Below are positions 31,557 to 34,645 of a stretch of 34,645 bases of DNA, one piece after another. Below the pieces are notes generated by a model. The model was not told the DNA's origin and searched no databases. It saw only the letters and a program-made list of their open reading frames with translations. A program made the translations under genes and the position numbers. Source of the DNA: Tannerella sp. (lineage in GTDB: Bacteria; Bacteroidota; Bacteroidia; Bacteroidales; Tannerellaceae); NCBI GenBank assembly GCA_031260575.1, contig JAIRJR010000341.1, positions 1-34,645 on the forward strand, written 5' to 3'. Within the stretch, counting starts at the first letter, position 1. Every line of letters starts with the position of its first letter.

Positions 31557-32557
31557 ATCGTATGAAATTTGTAGTGATTGGATTAGGCTCTATGGGGAAG
31601 CGGCGCATCAGATGCCTGTTAGCCCTTGGACATAAAAAGGAAGATATTTATGGATTTGATCTTCGCGATGACAGGAAACAAGAGGTTCGTAGTTTATATG
31701 GTGTCGAAATAATTGATGATATCAATTTAGTTGATTTTTCGGACATTAATGCTGTGATTGTATCATTGCCGCCGGATAAACATGCTATCGGTGTAAAAAT
31801 TGCAATTGATCATGACAAACCTGTTTTTATTGAAGCAAGCGTTATTTTGGACGATGTATTAGATATTCAAAGTTATAATAACAATAAAGTTTTTATCGCT
31901 CCTTCATGTACAATGACTTACCACCCCATGATCAAAGATATAAAAAACATCATTCAAAGCGGTAAGTACGGTAAGGTTTGCAATTTCTCATATCATAGCG
32001 GACAATATCTGCCCGATTGGCATCCTTGGGAAAAAGTCACAGATTTTTATGTGGGACAGCGAATTACAGGAGGAGCAAGGGAAATCGTTCCTTTTGAATT
32101 TACATGGATAGTCAATCTGTTGGGTTTCCCAAAAGAGGTAAAAGGATATTACCGAAAAACCATCGATTTTGGATGCGATATTGAAGATAGTTATTGCTGT
32201 ACCATAAATTATGGCGACATCGTGGGGACAATGATTGTAGACGTGGCAGCGCGATATGCAGTACGCAATTTGATAATCAATTTGGAAGAAGCGCAAATCC
32301 AATGGCGTTGGGATAAAAAACAAATTGAATTATATGAATCGCAAACCGGCCGGTGGATCATGATTAACCAACCGACATTTAGCAGTGTTGGCGGTTATAA
32401 TGAAAACATTGGAGAAAAAATGTATATTGATGAGATGAACGCTTTCATTATGGGAATTAACGATCCTTCTATCTATCCAAATTCCATTGAGAAAGATATA
32501 AAAGTATTGCAACTATTGAAAGCGATCGAAGACTCTGATGGGGGATTTGAACGATAA
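31553..32557 (+). CDS. Gfo/Idh/MocA family oxidoreductase
   Basis: Rossmann N-terminus KFVVIGLGSMGKRRIRCLLALGH, VSLPPDKHAIGVKIAIDHDKPVFIEASV; overlaps the legF stop by 4 bp. Confidence 0.8.
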   Translation: MNRMKFVVIGLGSMGKRRIRCLLALGHKKEDIYGFDLRDDRKQEVRSLYGVEIIDDINLVDFSDINAVIVSLPPDKHAIGVKIAIDHDKPVFIEASVILDDVLDIQSYNNNKVFIAPSCTMTYHPMIKDIKNIIQSGKYGKVCNFSYHSGQYLPDWHPWEKVTDFYVGQRITGGAREIVPFEFTWIVNLLGFPKEVKGYYRKTIDFGCDIEDSYCCTINYGDIVGTMIVDVAARYAVRNLIINLEEAQIQWRWDKKQIELYESQTGRWIMINQPTFSSVGGYNENIGEKMYIDEMNAFIMGINDPSIYPNSIEKDIKVLQLLKAIEDSDGGFER

Positions 32558-32596
32558 AATAATCAGCTAAACGATTGATATTGTAAGAATAAAGGA

Positions 32597-33913
32597 ATGA
32601 ATATGGGTAAATCACAAGAATTGTATATACAGGCGAAAAAGATTATTCCCGGCGGAACGCAACTATTAAGCAAACGGCCTGAACAATTTTTGCCGGATTA
32701 TTGGCCGGCATATTATCAAAAAGCCAAAGGTTGTAAGGTTTGGGATTTGGATGGCAGGGAATATGTTGACGCAAGTTATATGGGTATTGGCGCTAATATT
32801 ATTGGTTATGCGGATGATGACATCGACAATGCTGTAAAGAAAGTTATTGATGCAGCCAATATGACTACCTTAAATCCTCCTGAGGAGGTGGATTTAGCTA
32901 AACTGCTGATCAACCTTCATCCCTGGGCGGAGATGGTACGCTTTACACGCAGTGGAGGCGAAGCGATGATGGTAGCAATACGAATTGCCAGGGCTGCAAC
33001 CGGTAAAGATATTGTACTTTTCTGTGGTTATCATGGCTGGCATGACTGGTATATTGCGGCAAATCTTTCCAATGATTCGGCTTTGGATGGGCAATTGCTT
33101 CCGGGGTTGAAACCGGCCGGAGTGCCCAGGCATTTAGCAGACACCTCATTCCCATTTGGTTTTAACGATAAGAAACAATTCCAACAATTGACTACCAAGT
33201 ACAAAAATCAAATTGCCGCAGTCGTCATGGAACCTATCCGCAATATTGACCCGGAAGAAGGTTTTTGGGAATGTATTCAATCTGAAACTGCAAAACATGG
33301 GATCGCATTAATTATTGATGAAATAACTGCCGGTTGGCGACTCAATCTGGGCGGCGCACATTTGGTGTACGGAATCAAACCTGATATAGCCGTTTTTGCC
33401 AAAGGGATGAGTAATGGCTACCCAATGGCAGCTGTCATAGGAAAGAAAAATTTTATGGATGCCGCTCAGGATTCATTTATCAGTAGTACATACTGGACAG
33501 AGCGTATCGGGCCCACAGCAGCTCTATCGACAGTACAAAAAATGAAACTTCTTAATGTTCAGGATCATTTGATTAAAATGGGTAAACTGATTCAAGACGG
33601 ATGGAATGAATCTGCAAAAAAAACAGGGCTTAGCATCCGCATCGGCTCTATTTATCCGTTAAGTCATTTTGAATTTCTGCATGAACAACCACTGGCGCTT
33701 AAAACGCTCTTCACACAAGAAATGTTGGATCGGGGGTTTTTGGCGACTACTTCTTTTTATTGCAGCTATGCTCATACTGAAGAGGTTATTAAGCAATATC
33801 TTAATGCCGTAGAAGAAACATTTCTTATCCTTAAACAATCCATTGATCAAGGTAATACCAGCCATTTGTTGCGAGGCGCTGTTTGTCAAAGCGGATTCAA
33901 GAGGTTGAATTAA
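32597..33913 (+). CDS. Class III PLP-dependent aminotransferase (glutamate-1-semialdehyde aminomutase-like)
   Basis: IIPGGTQLLSKRPEQFLP, FTRSGGEAMMVAIRIARAATGK, YHGWHDW, LIIDEITAGWRLNLGG, PDIAVFAKGMSNGYPMAAVIG (candidate PLP lysine in FAKGMSNGYP). Confidence 0.88.
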   Translation: MNMGKSQELYIQAKKIIPGGTQLLSKRPEQFLPDYWPAYYQKAKGCKVWDLDGREYVDASYMGIGANIIGYADDDIDNAVKKVIDAANMTTLNPPEEVDLAKLLINLHPWAEMVRFTRSGGEAMMVAIRIARAATGKDIVLFCGYHGWHDWYIAANLSNDSALDGQLLPGLKPAGVPRHLADTSFPFGFNDKKQFQQLTTKYKNQIAAVVMEPIRNIDPEEGFWECIQSETAKHGIALIIDEITAGWRLNLGGAHLVYGIKPDIAVFAKGMSNGYPMAAVIGKKNFMDAAQDSFISSTYWTERIGPTAALSTVQKMKLLNVQDHLIKMGKLIQDGWNESAKKTGLSIRIGSIYPLSHFEFLHEQPLALKTLFTQEMLDRGFLATTSFYCSYAHTEEVIKQYLNAVEETFLILKQSIDQGNTSHLLRGAVCQSGFKRLN

Positions 33914-33928
33914 GTTCCGACTACCATT

Positions 33929-34645
33929 ATGAAGCAAATTATTCGTTTTTTTCTTAAACTCGCCTATACATTATATGGGCTAATAAAGATATTAGCCGGT
34001 ACAAAGTTTCGGGCAAAAAAGAAGATACTGAATGCCAACTCGGAACCATATTATATTTTAGGAAATGGCCCATCGTTAAAAAATGATATAAGTAGGTTCG
34101 ATTTGAATTTGAAATCTGACAATTTGATGGTTGTCAATGATTTCGCAATTACAGAACTGTACACTGAACTTAAACCTGAATTTTATATTTTAGCAGACCC
34201 GGCTTACTATGTTGAAAACTTAAAGCCAAATCTACAAATCATTGCACAAAACTTATTTGTAGCTTTGCATGAAAAAACAAATTGGCCTTTATCCATTTTT
34301 GTCCCCTACGAAGGGCTTAAAAAGATTCAAGAAAAACTCAAAGAAAATGAGCATATCACTGTTTTGGGATATAATAAAGTGAATACCTGGAAAGGATTCA
34401 AATGGTTTGATCGTTGGATGTATCATAAACAATGGGCAATTATTAGCGGCCTTAATGTCATCATGGTAGCATTATCTCTATCTATTTCAATGGGTATTAA
34501 AAAAATATATTTATTGGGCGTAGATCATGACTGGTTTAAAAATTTGGTGGTCGGTGATGACAATTTACTGTATATTTTAGATACTCATTTTTATGATGAT
34601 GACAATTTAAAACCTGTTCCCCTTTCAATTGAGCGAAATAATCAA
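33929..34645 (+). CDS. Truncated (3' end outside window) GT42-like/DUF115-like protein, candidate nonulosonate glycosyltransferase
   Basis: I translated this by hand because it is not in the ORF track: 239 open codons from the ATG at 33929 to the window end. Contains YILGNGPSLKNDISRFDL and AIISGLNVIMVALSLSISMGIKKIYLLGVDHDWF, resembling the GNGPSL and SGxxMxxxAIALGYKEIYLxGID motifs of CstII-type sialyltransferases and DUF115 proteins. Confidence 0.6.
   Translation, partial: MKQIIRFFLKLAYTLYGLIKILAGTKFRAKKKILNANSEPYYILGNGPSLKNDISRFDLNLKSDNLMVVNDFAITELYTELKPEFYILADPAYYVENLKPNLQIIAQNLFVALHEKTNWPLSIFVPYEGLKKIQEKLKENEHITVLGYNKVNTWKGFKWFDRWMYHKQWAIISGLNVIMVALSLSISMGIKKIYLLGVDHDWFKNLVVGDDNLLYILDTHFYDDDNLKPVPLSIERNNQ

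Overview
This is a Bacteroidales-like (Bacteroidota) chromosomal segment. Almost every gene is on the + strand and most are packed into operons; no rRNA, tRNA, CRISPR array or transposon was recognised. From left to right: (1) the C-terminal part of an RND efflux transporter plus its TolC/NodT-type outer membrane partner; (2) a PBP4-type D-Ala-D-Ala carboxypeptidase and a GNAT-like protein; (3) a housekeeping run of parE, coaD, S41 protease, DbpA-like DEAD-box helicase and metG; (4) a WbpE-like sugar aminotransferase and a Gfo/Idh oxidoreductase, overlapping in series with the end of metG; (5) a complete F-type ATP synthase operon in atpD-C-(membrane protein)-B-E-F-H-A-G order, closed by a strong intrinsic terminator; (6) a surface-glycan locus with a Wzx-like flippase followed by a near-complete CMP-legionaminic-acid (nonulosonic acid) pathway using the GDP-sugar route (legB, legC, legH/neuD-like, legI, legG, ptmE, legF), then an extra Gfo/Idh oxidoreductase, a class III (GSA-like) aminotransferase, and a truncated gene at the window edge that resembles GT42/DUF115 sialyltransferase-type proteins. 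The observations most worth checking are the edge-truncated putative nonulosonate transferase, the unassigned oxidoreductase/aminotransferase pair, a possible attenuator in the leader of the flippase/leg locus, and the metG/sugar-gene coupling. The core pathway itself is a known type. All assignments come from motif and sequence recognition by eye; no database search was run.
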